A DNA stretch of 64,000 nucleotides, taken from assembly GCA_021927905.1 (NCBI GenBank), contig BLLK01000062.1:1426001-1490000 (forward strand), written 5' to 3'. Shown here piece after piece: positions 20,673-30,457 of this stretch (within the stretch, counting starts at the first letter, position 1; each line of letters starts with the position of its first letter). A model generated the notes under the pieces. That model had not been told where the DNA came from. It made no database searches and saw nothing but the letters and a program-made list of their open reading frames with translations. This DNA comes from Chaetoceros tenuissimus. Lineage: Eukaryota; Bacillariophyta; Thalassiosirophyceae; Chaetocerotales; Chaetocerotaceae. The translations under genes and the position numbers were made by a program.

Positions 20673-22751
20673 CTATACAGATCTATCTTCAGTAAAGCCA
20701 ATGCTTTTTAGCAATTTGACTTGCTCAGGTTTAAGACGATGTTTATTTCCATCGCAGAATTTTTGCCATTCCATCCTCTGGCAAACCAACCAACGATAAA
20801 GTTTTGGGAATTTCTAAAGAAAGAGAGAGTCAGATACTAGAGTTTGTGAAAACAATAATGAATTGCCAATTGAGTTACTTACTTCGTCATTTCTACCAAT
20901 ATTGAGATCTCCATTCTCGTGGTAATATAGTAGAGCCTCGTTAAAACGAGTCTGCCAGTCTTCCTTTGTCTTCCATGGGAAACCAATGCTGTTGAGAAGT
21001 TCAATTCTACGATCAGTCAATTGCGATGGCTTTTTCTCCTGCTTGAATCTATATTGGGATCGCTGTGTTGAGATCCATGGACGAAGTTGTTTGTTTGGGA
21101 ATTCAACTGGGACAGAAAAGTGGCCAAACTGTTGTTTAAATGCTGCCAGCTCTGCAAATCTTTCAGACCAAACGTTAACATCCCACACAAAGTCAATTTT
21201 GTTCAACAATTCTTCGCGTTCCTCAGTAAGATGAGATTTCTTGCCCTTTTGTTTGAGCTTGAATTGTTTGCGCTGAGTTCCCACCCAGACCCCTAGAGTC
21301 TTGTGATTACAAGGAACACGAGCGTTTCCGTTCTCCTTGGTATACTCTACAAGAGCATTGTATCGAGCTGTCCAGATTGCGTCGTATTCATTCCTAATAG
21401 AAATCAATAGATGAAATAAATATATGAGAGATAGACTTTACAAAAATTAAATCGACTTTTAACATAAATCTTACCAGATAAATCCAAGTTTATCAAGAGC
21501 TCTACACTTCCATTCCCCCAAGCTTTTCTTTGGAGCTCTTCTGATTGCATGTACCCATTCCTCAAGAGTTTTTGGTTCTTCTGTTGCATCAGCTGAGATC
21601 TCATTGACTACTGCTTCTGCAGCTGCAACATCTGGATCTTCTGTTTTCTCTTCTGACTCGCCTTCCTTCATCTCCTCGTCCTCGTCTCCTTCATCGTCTT
21701 CATCTTTCTTACCCTTATCATCATTAGAAGCAGGTTTTGCAAACGAAATGTCACCATGTTTTTCTTTATAAGCCACAAGTTCACCATAGAATTTATTCCA
21801 GTCATCATCATTCTGTGCCAACTCTTTTTCAAGTACGCCCTCGCAAACTTTGTCCATGGCAACAGATGCAACCTTTTGCTTTTCTGTGGCTTCGTTTAAT
21901 GCCTGTTGCGCCTTTTCAAGAGCACGCTGTGCATCGTAAAGTGTCTCATTTGCACGGTAAAAGGAGTTCATCGTATCCCCATATTGTTTGTGAACTTCCT
22001 CCAATTCTGGTGTCTTGAAAGTAATAACATGTTCTTCCTTCGTCTGGGCAGCTAAAGCATCCTCCATATCAGCATCTCCATCGGACTTTAGACCAGCAGA
22101 GTCGGAAGGAATCTGCACACCCTGCTTGATTAGCTCCATCTGTATCTTTTTCTTTCTGCGCTCCTCAGCAGGTAACCAAATGAAACCAAGAGATTCAAGA
22201 GCCTTCATTCTTTCTCTGGTGAGAGGTACACTTTGACCTTTACGATATTGTTTGTAATATCTACGCTGTGTGCGACACCACTCCCCAAGCTGTCCTGATT
22301 TGCGAGGAACGGAACAGTGTCCATTTTTTGCCTTGTACTCTTTGAGCTCGTCCAAATGACGATACCAGATATTATCCATTCTGGACTGTTGCTTTCTACT
22401 GGTGAGACCACCAGTCTTGTATGTTTGATCAGGAAGACTTGGCATAGCCTCAAACATGTTGGAGGTACCAGGTGCAGTAACAGCATGAGCAGAAGCAGCT
22501 GCGCCATCTACTGGAGTGAATTGAATATTGGCATCAATCTGTCCCTGGACTGCAATTGGAACTAAAGGTGGCATGGCAGCTGTGTCATTGAGTGGATTGG
22601 CAGTTTCATCTGGAGGATCGACTACGACCATTTCTGCTGCAGCTAATTCTGACATGTTCTGACTGGTTGCTTCTCCTTCTTTAGCAACGGGAGCTGTAAC
22701 AGTGATGCCTTCCACTGTGCTAGGCAACTCGACATGTGTATTGGAATCCAT
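20673..22751 (-). CDS. protein with five helicase-associated (HA) domain repeats
   Basis: Three exons: 22751-21475, 21393-20883 and 20813-20673 (introns 81 and 69 nt), 642 aa. The start is the ATG of MDSNTHVE; the longer frame begins with TTG. After a disordered N-terminus (about 110 aa) come five copies of the helicase-associated fold (Pfam HA type), each ending in a GFIW-like motif: LESLGFIW, LDKLGFIW, LNKIDFVW, LNSIGFPW and LKSIGF. Repeat 2 is interrupted by a long helix and an acidic, Lys-rich insert. Both introns lie at or inside repeat ends; the first splits the Trp codon that closes repeat 2. HA repeats are abundant in diatoms and some bacteria, where they sit beside helicases and probably bind nucleic acid. 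No helicase is attached here. Confidence 0.85.
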
Positions 22752-23168
22752 TTTAAATTTTTGAATGAGACCAAGAACCTCGTGATTTGATTCTAGCAAG
22801 GATCTGATACCACCCTTTAGTTCGTTCAATGTTTACTTTTTGTGTGAAGAGCTTCCTCCATTCTCTCTTTGCTTGATGCAGGTTTGCTGTTTTACTCATA
22901 CTGAGTAAATGGCCTAACGGTAAATTCAAATATTTGTCCCTAATGACGCATGTGTTGGGTTGGTAGATTTCTTTCATCCCCTCTCCCTCTCTTTTTCTTT
23001 TGTTCACGAGGTTCATTTTTCTACATACATATGTACTGTACCTTTCAATTACCGGTACATGAGTTGATACAAAGTAAATGCAATAGAGTAGGGCATTAGT
23101 GACAACTTCAGAATAAGATATATTATAGTGCTTCCAATCATTCTCGTACTTTAGAAGATAGATTCAAG
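22752..23168. other. divergent promoter region, nothing specific
   Basis: 417 bases between the HA gene start and the small membrane-protein gene start, facing outwards. Minus-strand frames in it begin with non-ATG codons and look like chance. Confidence 0.35.
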
Positions 23169-23612
23169 ATGGAAACAGTTGATCATATAACCCACAGAGT
23201 AACATCAGGTTTCGGATGTGGCTTGGCAATTGGTTCCTGTTTTGCAACATTCCAAGGATTGCCAATATTACCAACTACAATTTCGATGGCATCATCGTTT
23301 GCATTGGCATCTACTGCATGTTTTATACCCGAAAGGATATTCTATCACTCATCGTTTTATGTCATGCCTAAGCAACAAATTCCTGATGAAACAAGTCTTG
23401 ATAGAGAACAACTGCGCTTATATGCTTCACATGGTTTAGGTGGTATTTGTGGAGGTAGTATATCTGGATTTTTGTACAAGAGAAAACCTTTTTCGGGTGT
23501 GCTTTTGTTCACACCTCTCATGATTGGAGTAGCGTTTTGCGAACGCAAATTGCAAAACTATAAAGCCAATAGGATACGAGAGTTACAACTTGAACAAGAT
23601 CAAAGAAAATAA
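23169..23612 (+). CDS. small multi-pass membrane protein, Tim17-like glycine pattern
   Basis: Intronless, 147 aa. Three to four hydrophobic spans with glycine-zipper spacing: GFGCGLAIGSCFATF near the start, a second span around residue 40, then HGLGGICGGSISGFLYKRKP and a last span before a basic, Gln-rich tail. The HGxGGxxGGxxxGxLYxxKP pattern recalls the Tim17/22/23 family and related organelle inner-membrane proteins, but it is too short a match to name one. Function unknown. Confidence 0.6.
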   Translation: METVDHITHRVTSGFGCGLAIGSCFATFQGLPILPTTISMASSFALASTACFIPERIFYHSSFYVMPKQQIPDETSLDREQLRLYASHGLGGICGGSISGFLYKRKPFSGVLLFTPLMIGVAFCERKLQNYKANRIRELQLEQDQRK

Positions 23613-23778
23613 GAATATTATCAGAAAGTTATTTTTGGCAGAGATTGTTGGTGATATGAAAAACGCGTTAATTTAATTAGCAGTGAATATAAATGAGAAG
23701 ATGAATGAGCTATAGACAAAATCAAAGCAAAACAATGTAAACATGAAGATTTGGAGAGGAATTCTAATTCATTTCCTG

Positions 23779-24300
23779 TCAACATCCCTCATCACCATCA
23801 CTGCCCCTAAAACTAAGACTGCTAAAACTTGCATCACAACTCAAATCTTGCTCATAAATGTCTCTACCTTCATGAAATGAAAAATGATTTTTGCGCAGTA
23901 TCAAATGACTATAAAGAGCTACATCTAATCTGGCTGAGTTCGCTTTACTTTTTTCACATTTCTTTTTCTGTTTACGCAATGTATTTCGTCGCCTTTGACG
24001 TATTTTCCTTGTAGTGCTACTATCATCTGATGAATTCGATGAATCGTCAAACGATAGGGCATTCCAATACTCCTTTCTGAGATCTTGACGACTGATTGTT
24101 CTCACGATTGCATGATTTGAAGATGTTGGAGAATTATGAATAGAGGCTATAGACTGGTTGGGAAGTGAAGCCTGAGTACTGTTTCTAAAATTTCTTTGTT
24201 GCCCCAAATTGTTACTCCTATCGGAGGAGATGGATGAATATTCGCCATTGTCATGAGTCAATCTTCTTTGTTTGTCTGTGTATACTGCTTTGACTGACAT
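23779..24300 (-). CDS. unrecognised Ser/Arg-rich protein
   Basis: Intronless, 173 aa from a good ATG. Low-complexity N-terminal half rich in Ser, Asn and Gln; a basic cluster KIRQRRRNTLRKQKKK at about 98-113 may be a nuclear signal. There is a short acidic Ser run before it (SFDDSSNSSDDSS). No known domain. It is convergent with the small membrane-protein gene, 166 bases away. Confidence 0.5.
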   Translation of the reverse strand: MSVKAVYTDKQRRLTHDNGEYSSISSDRSNNLGQQRNFRNSTQASLPNQSIASIHNSPTSSNHAIVRTISRQDLRKEYWNALSFDDSSNSSDDSSTTRKIRQRRRNTLRKQKKKCEKSKANSARLDVALYSHLILRKNHFSFHEGRDIYEQDLSCDASFSSLSFRGSDGDEGC

Positions 24301-24702
24301 TATATGTTGGATACTTGAAAAGTTCTAATTGATTTGACCCTTTCGTATCGCGATAGGCTCGTTTTAATAATAGGAAAGAGAAACTATTGATGTTTTCTTT
24401 ATAAATTTTACTACTTCAATGTGTGTGGTCAGTTGATGTTTCGGTGAAATCAAAAGATAAAGAAAAAAAGAATCTTTTGAATCATCATGATCATATACCA
24501 GTAAGTACGTACGCACTGTAGCACTGTTTTCAATTTCGACTTACTGACATTGCGTGGATTAGAGTGTAATCCCTAAAATTAAAGTGTGTATTTTATGCAA
24601 ATAAATAATGGCAAAAGTTCCTGTGAATCAACAAAGAAGTGAATTACAATTGAAGCTAAGATGCGGTTCATAAAGTACATTATTTTATAGTCAGACACCC
24701 AC
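24301..24702. other. intergenic, nothing recognised
   Basis: 402 bases between the Ser/Arg-rich gene start and the TrmB gene stop, both on the minus strand. AT-rich; no motif beyond short palindromes such as GTACGTAC. Confidence 0.3.
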
Positions 24703-25539
24703 CTATTCAATTCCAAATTGTCCCTGTGAAAAGAAATTTTCGCCAGTTATCTTTTTTGCATCTTCGGTGCCACTTTCGATTCTCTCAAAAACGGCGTAAT
24801 ACTTGTTGGTTCCGGCTCTCTCTACTTTCTTTCCTTCTTCAGTCTCGCTATACATAGCTTTCACACATGAATCTTTGTCCATTTCGTCTTTGCTAAGCTC
24901 TCTAAATAAAGGATGTGCTCGACAATGCTTCACATGCCAATTATGTAAATCTTCCACATCTGTTATGCAATATAGTTTTCCTTGACCTGGTTTCAAGAAA
25001 TAGGCATATTCAGATAATAATCTATCAGAAATAATTCGCCTAGGATGATTCTTCTTTTTAAAGTGAGGATCTGGAAAGCAAAAGAATATCTTTTCTAAAC
25101 TCCCTTTCTCAAAAAAGTGAGGCATAAGTTTCATAGTATTGGATCTAAGAACTGATGCGTTTTCATATTTCCCGGGATTTTCTTTCCTGTGCGCTAAAAT
25201 TCGTAGTCTGACATATTCTGTAACTTTCGCCCTTATCTCAAGACCGAGGATAAGATGTTTTGGAAGGAGCGTAGCAAGAGCGATGGTGAGCCCACCGAAA
25301 CCACAACCTATGTCTAACACAGTTGGTTTCGGATTTTCAATTGCTGGATAATGCGTACCCCAGTCCATTTCAGCAGGGTGTATTGGATAATCAAATGTAT
25401 TATTGTGTGATAATGGATTACAGTGAGCTCTTGAACGATAGAACTTCTTTTGAGGCATTTCACCTTCTTCTGTGATGGGGCCTACTCCAGATTCGGCTGC
25501 ATCTCTTAATCTCTTTTTCTCATTTTCAGTTTTTGTCAT
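24703..25539 (-). CDS. TRM8: tRNA (guanine-N7-)-methyltransferase (Trm8/METTL1)
   Basis: Intronless, 278 aa. The enzyme uses S-adenosylmethionine to methylate G46 in the variable loop of tRNAs, normally as a heterodimer with a WD40 partner (Trm82/WDR4) in eukaryotes. SAM-binding motif DIGCGFGGLTIALA lies at about residue 77, the family signature FPDPHFKKKNHPRRI at about 153, and the start shows the eukaryotic YRSRAHCNPLS block. Length is standard for the eukaryotic protein and there is no targeting peptide, so it is cytosolic or nuclear. Confidence 0.96.
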   Translation of the reverse strand: MTKTENEKKRLRDAAESGVGPITEEGEMPQKKFYRSRAHCNPLSHNNTFDYPIHPAEMDWGTHYPAIENPKPTVLDIGCGFGGLTIALATLLPKHLILGLEIRAKVTEYVRLRILAHRKENPGKYENASVLRSNTMKLMPHFFEKGSLEKIFFCFPDPHFKKKNHPRRIISDRLLSEYAYFLKPGQGKLYCITDVEDLHNWHVKHCRAHPLFRELSKDEMDKDSCVKAMYSETEEGKKVERAGTNKYYAVFERIESGTEDAKKITGENFFSQGQFGIE

Positions 25540-25802
25540 GGCTCAGTGTTTGTCCGTGGCAAATCTATGTTTGAAACAAAACTTCATTAGCAAAGATCAT
25601 CATTAAAAATGATAAATAATGTACACTTGAACGACGGCTCATGTGCCTGTGGGTAATGTTATATCAAATCCATGAATCTCTAGTCCCTCAATTTTCACCT
25701 TTTGCAAAAAGAGAAGTAAAAGAGACACATTTCAATGATATGCAGGCGAAACGAGTGCTTTTGTCAGTGTAGCTTCAATCTTCGCATGATTGATTTGAGA
25801 AG

Positions 25803-25964
25803 ATGGCATGGGAAAGCCATGAACTCACAGTATTCAATGCGGTAAACGCAAGAAGTCAGAAGGCATCCATTCTCGTTCTACTTACAAAAGCTATTCTTGA
25901 TCAAAACAGTAATATCACAAAAGAGCAATTAATCTATGGTTCTTTTTATGAGATGAACAGATGA
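25803..25964 (+). CDS. possible 53-aa small protein
   Basis: ATG to TGA, 53 codons, beginning MAWESHELTVFNAVNARSQ and ending YGSFYEMNR. Composition is protein-like (mixed charged and hydrophobic, a helical middle, few rare codons), unlike the chance ORFs elsewhere. No known family. It could also be one exon of a longer gene. Support is weak. Confidence 0.25.
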   Translation: MAWESHELTVFNAVNARSQKASILVLLTKAILDQNSNITKEQLIYGSFYEMNR

Positions 25965-26069
25965 GCTGTATGGTTAGGTACTTAGAGGATATTCATTGGC
26001 ACACTTTCACTTTGTTGTTGAACATCAAAGAAATGAGTGGTTGAGATTTTAGAAGACATGTTGATGCGA

Positions 26070-26081
26070 AATGACGTCATT
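26070..26081. promoter_or_regulatory. 12-bp palindrome AATGACGTCATT containing CRE
   Basis: Perfect 12-base palindrome with TGACGTCA at its centre, 84-95 bases upstream of the plastid lumen-protein ATG at 26165. Confidence 0.5.
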
Positions 26082-26164
26082 GACAGAATCATTCCATCAT
26101 TGAAAAAAGATGAGATCTTCTTTGACATGAATGAGATTGATACTACCCTTTATAATTCATCGCC

Positions 26165-26698
26165 ATGAAAGTTTTTAGCTTCTTTAGTTTCCTATTCTTT
26201 TTACCTGCAGTCAATTCTTTCTCTCTTTCGGAGGGAAAGAAATCCCTTGATCGTCGTAATGCCTTTATTGGAATTGCAACTACAACTGCAGGACTGCTTT
26301 CCTCTGCTTCTCCGGCCTCTGCTGCAGGTGCAGAAAGCATTCGTAGGAACTTACAGTGATCCTATTAATCACCCAGGAGGAAAGAGGACTATCAAATTAC
26401 TTGATGAAAAGGTTGGGGATTATCAACTTGCTCAAGTAATTGGTGGTGGCGGGCGAGGCGAGCCAGCCAACTACGTACTCCCTGCAGCAGTTATTGGCGA
26501 CAGAACTATTGTCATTGATTTTAGTCCAAAGGGAGGTCCAAGGTAAATTCTTTCTATTTTATGATGATGTATATCTACATTGATGATGCTTCCCTGAGCT
26601 CACTGCATTTGGATTTTCTTTTTAGGGATTTTGTTGGAATTTTGGAGAACGGCGATATTAAGTTTTTACGGGACGGAAATCGTTGGCCTCGTTTGTAG
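26165..26698 (+). CDS. thylakoid-lumen protein with a frame break near the transit cleavage site
   Basis: Exons 26165-26542 and 26626-26698 (intron 83 nt). Residues 1-19 are a signal peptide (FFLPAVNS before FSLS, Phe at plus 1). A second address follows: DRRNAFIGIATTTAGLL with a twin arginine and ending SASPASA, a Tat-type thylakoid signal. The mature domain (FVGTYSDPINHPGG, then VIGDRTIVIDFSPKGGP and the last exon DFVGILENGDIKF) lies in the +1 frame. The shift occurs between about 26325 and 26345. Losing one A in GAAAGC at 26335-26340 would read ASPASA-AGAE-AFVGTYSD; a 10- or 19-nt intron would also restore frame but is too short to be likely. It is a small conserved lumen protein of unknown function. 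Confidence 0.7.
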
Positions 26699-26985
26699 GC
26701 TGTTGCATTTTATTTATTATTTGAAACAAAAGTGAAAGGATGCAGTAGTGCTGTAGTCATTTGTCTATCATTGTTATCTCTTTTGGAATTTGCAAAATAA
26801 TGAGAAAGTACATAATTGACATCAAATAACGACTACTTAACCGCAAATGGAAAGAACAACGCGTTGATTGACGTTTTTGTTCTGATTTCATTCATATTGT
26901 GATCACAAAGAAGTACGTATTCTTTGATTTAGATTCTAAATATATATACATATAGAGTTACTCAACTCAGATTGAACTCGGTACT

Positions 26986-28234
26986 ATGAAATATTTCGCG
27001 GCTCAGTTAGCTCTACTTTGGTCAGGAGCTCTGGCAATTGATGAGTTCGAAATGATGCCAGGACATACTAAAATCAATGATTATTCTTCGCCACTTCCTT
27101 TTGAATATATCAAAGAGGAAGACCTTCCAGTCGAGTTTAATTGGGGAGATATTGATGGTAAATCGTACCTGACTCGCATGTTGAATCAGCATCTTGTAAG
27201 TATCCATCAAGTTGATGGTCCATTGTCTGTTTCTCATTCTCCCACACACTTTTACACCGTGTTTGATCCTCATTTCTCATGTTTATCTTTCTCACCTTGG
27301 AAAATTTAGCCTCAGTACTGTGGTAGTTGTTGGGCACACGGCGCTTTATCAGCGTTAGCGGATAGAATTAAAATTGCTAGAAATGGTGTGGGTGAGGACA
27401 TCAATCTTTCAATACAGTTTATCCTCAATTGCGGAACAGACATTGCAGGTTCTTGTCACGGAGGTAGCCATAGTGGTGCCTATGAGTTTATTCAATCTGT
27501 CGGCTATGTACCATATGATACTTGGTGAGAACTCATCATTTATATCTTCATATTTTATAATTTGAAGAACTGGAAAGGATCTCATTTTTATCTTTTATCT
27601 TTCCAGTATGCCATATATTGCATGTTCGAAGGAGTCTATTGAAGGATTTTGCGATCAGGTTGATACAACATGTAATCCATACAACACGTGTAGAACCTGC
27701 GACACATTTGGAGGTCTTGGTGGAAAATGCAGAGAGATTGATTCATTCCCCAATGCTACTATTGCAGAATATGGTAGTTACCACATGTTTGAATCCGACA
27801 AAGTACACAAAATTAAAGCAGAGATTTTTGCTCGTGGTCCAGTTGCCGCTGGGGTGAATGCTGAACCAATTGTTGATTATGATGGAGGTATTGTCAAAGA
27901 TCGTAATATATTTCATAAGTTGGTGAATCATGTCGTTAGTATCGTCGGGTGGGGGAACGATGGAGAGACAGAATATTGGATTGTCCGCAACAGCTGGGGT
28001 GAGTATTGGGGAAATATGGGATTCTTTTTCATTGAAACTGGACATGACTCTCTGGGAATTGAAAGTCAAGTTGTATGGTCAACTCCAAATACTTGGACTA
28101 CAAAGAATGTTCCATGTTTTGAAAGTGGTGAAAATTGCTCTCCGCCTGACGTAGTAAACAATTATGTTGATCCGTCTAAAAACATTCAAAAGATTCATGA
28201 TCGTTTGAAGAGTGTATCAAGCTCTCAAAAGTAG
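26986..28234 (+). CDS. cathepsin Z/X-like papain-family cysteine protease
   Basis: Three exons, 26986-27195, 27310-27524 and 27607-28234 (introns 114 and 82 nt), 350 aa. Signal peptide MKYFAAQLALLWSGALA, then a short propeptide. The family traits of cathepsin Z are present: NQHLPQYCGSCWAH with catalytic Cys at about 77, TCNPYNTCRTCDTF, INHVV-like NHVVSIVGWG with the catalytic His at about 248, and IVRNSWGEYWG with Asn at about 268. Peptidase family C1A; acts in lysosome/vacuole or outside the cell, as a carboxypeptidase in animals. The mini-loop that makes human cathepsin Z a carboxypeptidase (HIP motif) could not be confirmed by eye. Confidence 0.95.
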
Positions 28235-28407
28235 ATTTGTTTTTGAAATAGATGCTCTATGATTAGTGCAGTAATGAGAGAATTGTTGTTGGTGTCAATT
28301 TTTCACGTATTCCCTACTTTATGGGGATAGCACAATGATGTGTAATACGTAATACGCAGCACACGGACGGCAAGCCGTTACATCTCCTAACAAAGCTAAA
28401 TCCCCCA

Positions 28408-28454
28408 ATAAATGGGCTAAAATATCTCTATTTGACGATATTTAGGCCATTTAT
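28408..28454. repeat. imperfect 17-18-bp hairpin
   Basis: Arms 28408-28425 and 28438-28454 (ATAAATGGGCTAAAATAT and ATATTTAGGCCATTTAT) pair with one gap and one mismatch around a 12-base loop. Confidence 0.6.
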
Positions 28455-28609
28455 CCGTCACATTGTACAATGTCGTTTCATTGTTAATTTCTTTGATTTT
28501 CAATAGCTCACCATTTCGTTCTGTTTCCTCATGTTGTTTCTCATTTTTCCATCTCTAAAGCATATGTAACGCAAAAATTCAATAATATCTATTTGCAATT
28601 TCGAAAATG

Positions 28610-28720
28610 TTCAACTTTGTTGTAATATAAAATGGTGGCGAGCAAGTTCATTCAACAACAGACGAGTGCAATACATAGTTTTGGTTTACTTAATTTACAA
28701 AGATGTTAAACAAAGTTGAA
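28610..28720. repeat. perfect 12-bp inverted repeat, 87 bases apart
   Basis: TTCAACTTTGTT at 28610-28621 and AACAAAGTTGAA at 28709-28720. Confidence 0.6.
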
Positions 28721-29693
28721 TGAAGATTTTTTATTCTCGTATTAGATAGAATTTTATTTGCTGCAACAATTTTGTTTGTATATGCTGCAGTTGTCTTTGC
28801 CGTTTTCTCCAAGAGTGCCAGAAGAGAAACGAATATTTACGCCTTTGCTTGTGATGTCAAGAAACTTGATCTTGCTGGTAACTATTTTGAATTCAATCAT
28901 ATTCTTTCGGCTTAACCATATTCATCAACTATTCTGTCTCCTTTGCATTTGTAAAAGCTTTCAAAGTAGTCTTTTGTTTCTGAATAGACTCATTGGGCGG
29001 CCGCTAGAGGAGTTCCTAAATCATGGAATGATATATAGTAATCATATTTGTTTTTCTACAACCTAATACTAAAACTGTAATCATATGAGCGATGGATATT
29101 CCCTACATGATCAATTGGTACCTGTATTTAGCAAATTGAAGTTGCAATACATACAGCTTGAAAGACCGAATTCTTTTACCCTTCTTTCGTCATGAAGCAG
29201 CTATCACAGTGAGCCATAACATTTTTTATAGTCAATATCCAGCGACGGCGAGCCACAAGTATACAGATATGTTAGTAATGAATACATGTACAGCTTGCCG
29301 TCGCTAGATAATACATTTCAGACGAGTTATGCACTCGCAACTATCAAATTTTGAAAGTTAATTAACTTTTTATCGTTGAGTTGAACGAGTTAAGTCCCAT
29401 CTTGTATTTTTCACATCGTGTAAAAATTGGTGGCTATGAAGCAATAGGCCATTTATTCTGGTATAACTTGTACGTGTCTACGGGGATGTTGCTTCCCCCC
29501 AATTCTTGCCGTCCGTGGCAGTAAATACAAACTCCATGAATGGATTGATAAACGCACCATTTTTTTTACTTCATAGTGATTTTTTTTGTTTCCATTTCAC
29601 CTTTCTATTAAACATATTCAGTACTAATCGGTGTTAGGAGGAAGAAATATCTTTTCGCTGGGTCGTCGAAGTGATAGATAGAATTACACAAAC

Positions 29694-30362
29694 ATGAAAG
29701 TAACAAATGTTGTATGTGATGTGCAAGTACTCCTACTTGGACTCTTGCTTCTGTTCAATAAATGCACATTGTGTGAATCATTCCAACCTGGAATCTCCAG
29801 GCAAAGTGGCATTGTCACATTTTTAAAAATGTCAAACTCCCTAGAAGATGAGATTCCTGTTCTCCAAAGAATTGACCTATCGACACAATTCGGTAGATGG
29901 AAGTTACTACAAGAAACTCTTGAAGAAGAAGCAGATCCAAGGGACATCAATGAGTTACTTTATGCTGTTTTGAAATCATTTGTTGAAAATCCACGCCCAC
30001 TAAAGCTTATGAATGGAAAATCAAATCCAGCTGCAAGATTAACTGATGAACAAAAATCTATGCTGGTTGAAGACTTATTTATACTTGAAAATGGAGTTGG
30101 AACTATACCTATCTTACCGGAGTCAGGAGAATTCACAGAAGAGAACCAGCGCATCTTAGATTTGCTTGACAAATTACAGCCTGACCCAATAGAAAACGAA
30201 GATGACTTTAGAAGTGCATGGGATATCTTGGTAGAAATGTACGGAAGAGAAAGCACCAAACATGCTCAACAATCTGGGGACGTTACATTCAAATACACTT
30301 CAAGCATCGTGAGATTACTATTACATTTTGACTTTCTCACTGATGGTGTAGGAAAGTGCTAG
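29694..30362 (+). CDS. plastid-targeted protein of unknown function
   Basis: Intronless, 222 aa. Signal peptide with hydrophobic core VLLLGLLLLF ending CTLCES before FQPG, again Phe at plus 1, so plastid import is expected. The mature part is acidic and helical with blocks QFGRWKLLQETLEEEADP and LDLLDKLQPDP. No known domain recognised. It is convergent with the DHAR-like gene (95 bases between stops). Confidence 0.7.
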   Translation: MKVTNVVCDVQVLLLGLLLLFNKCTLCESFQPGISRQSGIVTFLKMSNSLEDEIPVLQRIDLSTQFGRWKLLQETLEEEADPRDINELLYAVLKSFVENPRPLKLMNGKSNPAARLTDEQKSMLVEDLFILENGVGTIPILPESGEFTEENQRILDLLDKLQPDPIENEDDFRSAWDILVEMYGRESTKHAQQSGDVTFKYTSSIVRLLLHFDFLTDGVGKC

Positions 30363-30457
30363 GAACTAGGATTAGATTGATCTCATCATTAATCGTAAAT
30401 ATATTTCATTCCAATACAAAATCTTATTGGACTTGAAAATAAGATTATTATGCCTAC

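Larger units (their letters stand above)
25540..26164. other. divergent intergenic region with CRE and one small ORF
   Basis: 625 bases between the TrmB start and the lumen-protein start. It contains a 53-codon ORF (25803-25964) and the CRE palindrome at 26072-26079, both listed separately. Confidence 0.4.
28362..29517. mobile_element. probable decayed DNA transposon / MITE with GACGGCAAG inverted ends
   Basis: CACGGACGGCAAG at 28362-28374 is matched exactly, inverted, at 29505-29517, framing 1156 bases. Just inside both ends AATAAATGG and its complement recur (left about 28408, right about 29450). A second inverted pair, AGCGACGGCGAGC at 29241-29253 and GCTTGCCGTCGCT at 29293-29305 (one mismatch), repeats the same GACGGC core. 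No transposase is readable and no target-site duplication is evident, so the element would be old and non-autonomous. Confidence 0.4.
28235..29693. other. gene-free stretch with nested inverted repeats
   Basis: 1459 bases without a credible gene. The 102-codon frame at 28758-29066 starts at TTG and is low-complexity. The stretch contains an outer inverted pair, an inner inverted pair and two hairpins, listed separately, and is probably a decayed small DNA transposon. Confidence 0.45.

Noticed and set aside
22752-22829. N-terminal extension of the HA protein (MNELKGG...)
   Set aside because: Its first codon is TTG; the ATG at 22751 is the first true start.
28758-29066. 102-codon plus-strand ORF in the repeat-rich gap
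   Set aside because: It begins with TTG, is Leu/Phe/Ile-rich as random AT-rich frames are, and overlaps the inverted-repeat stretch.
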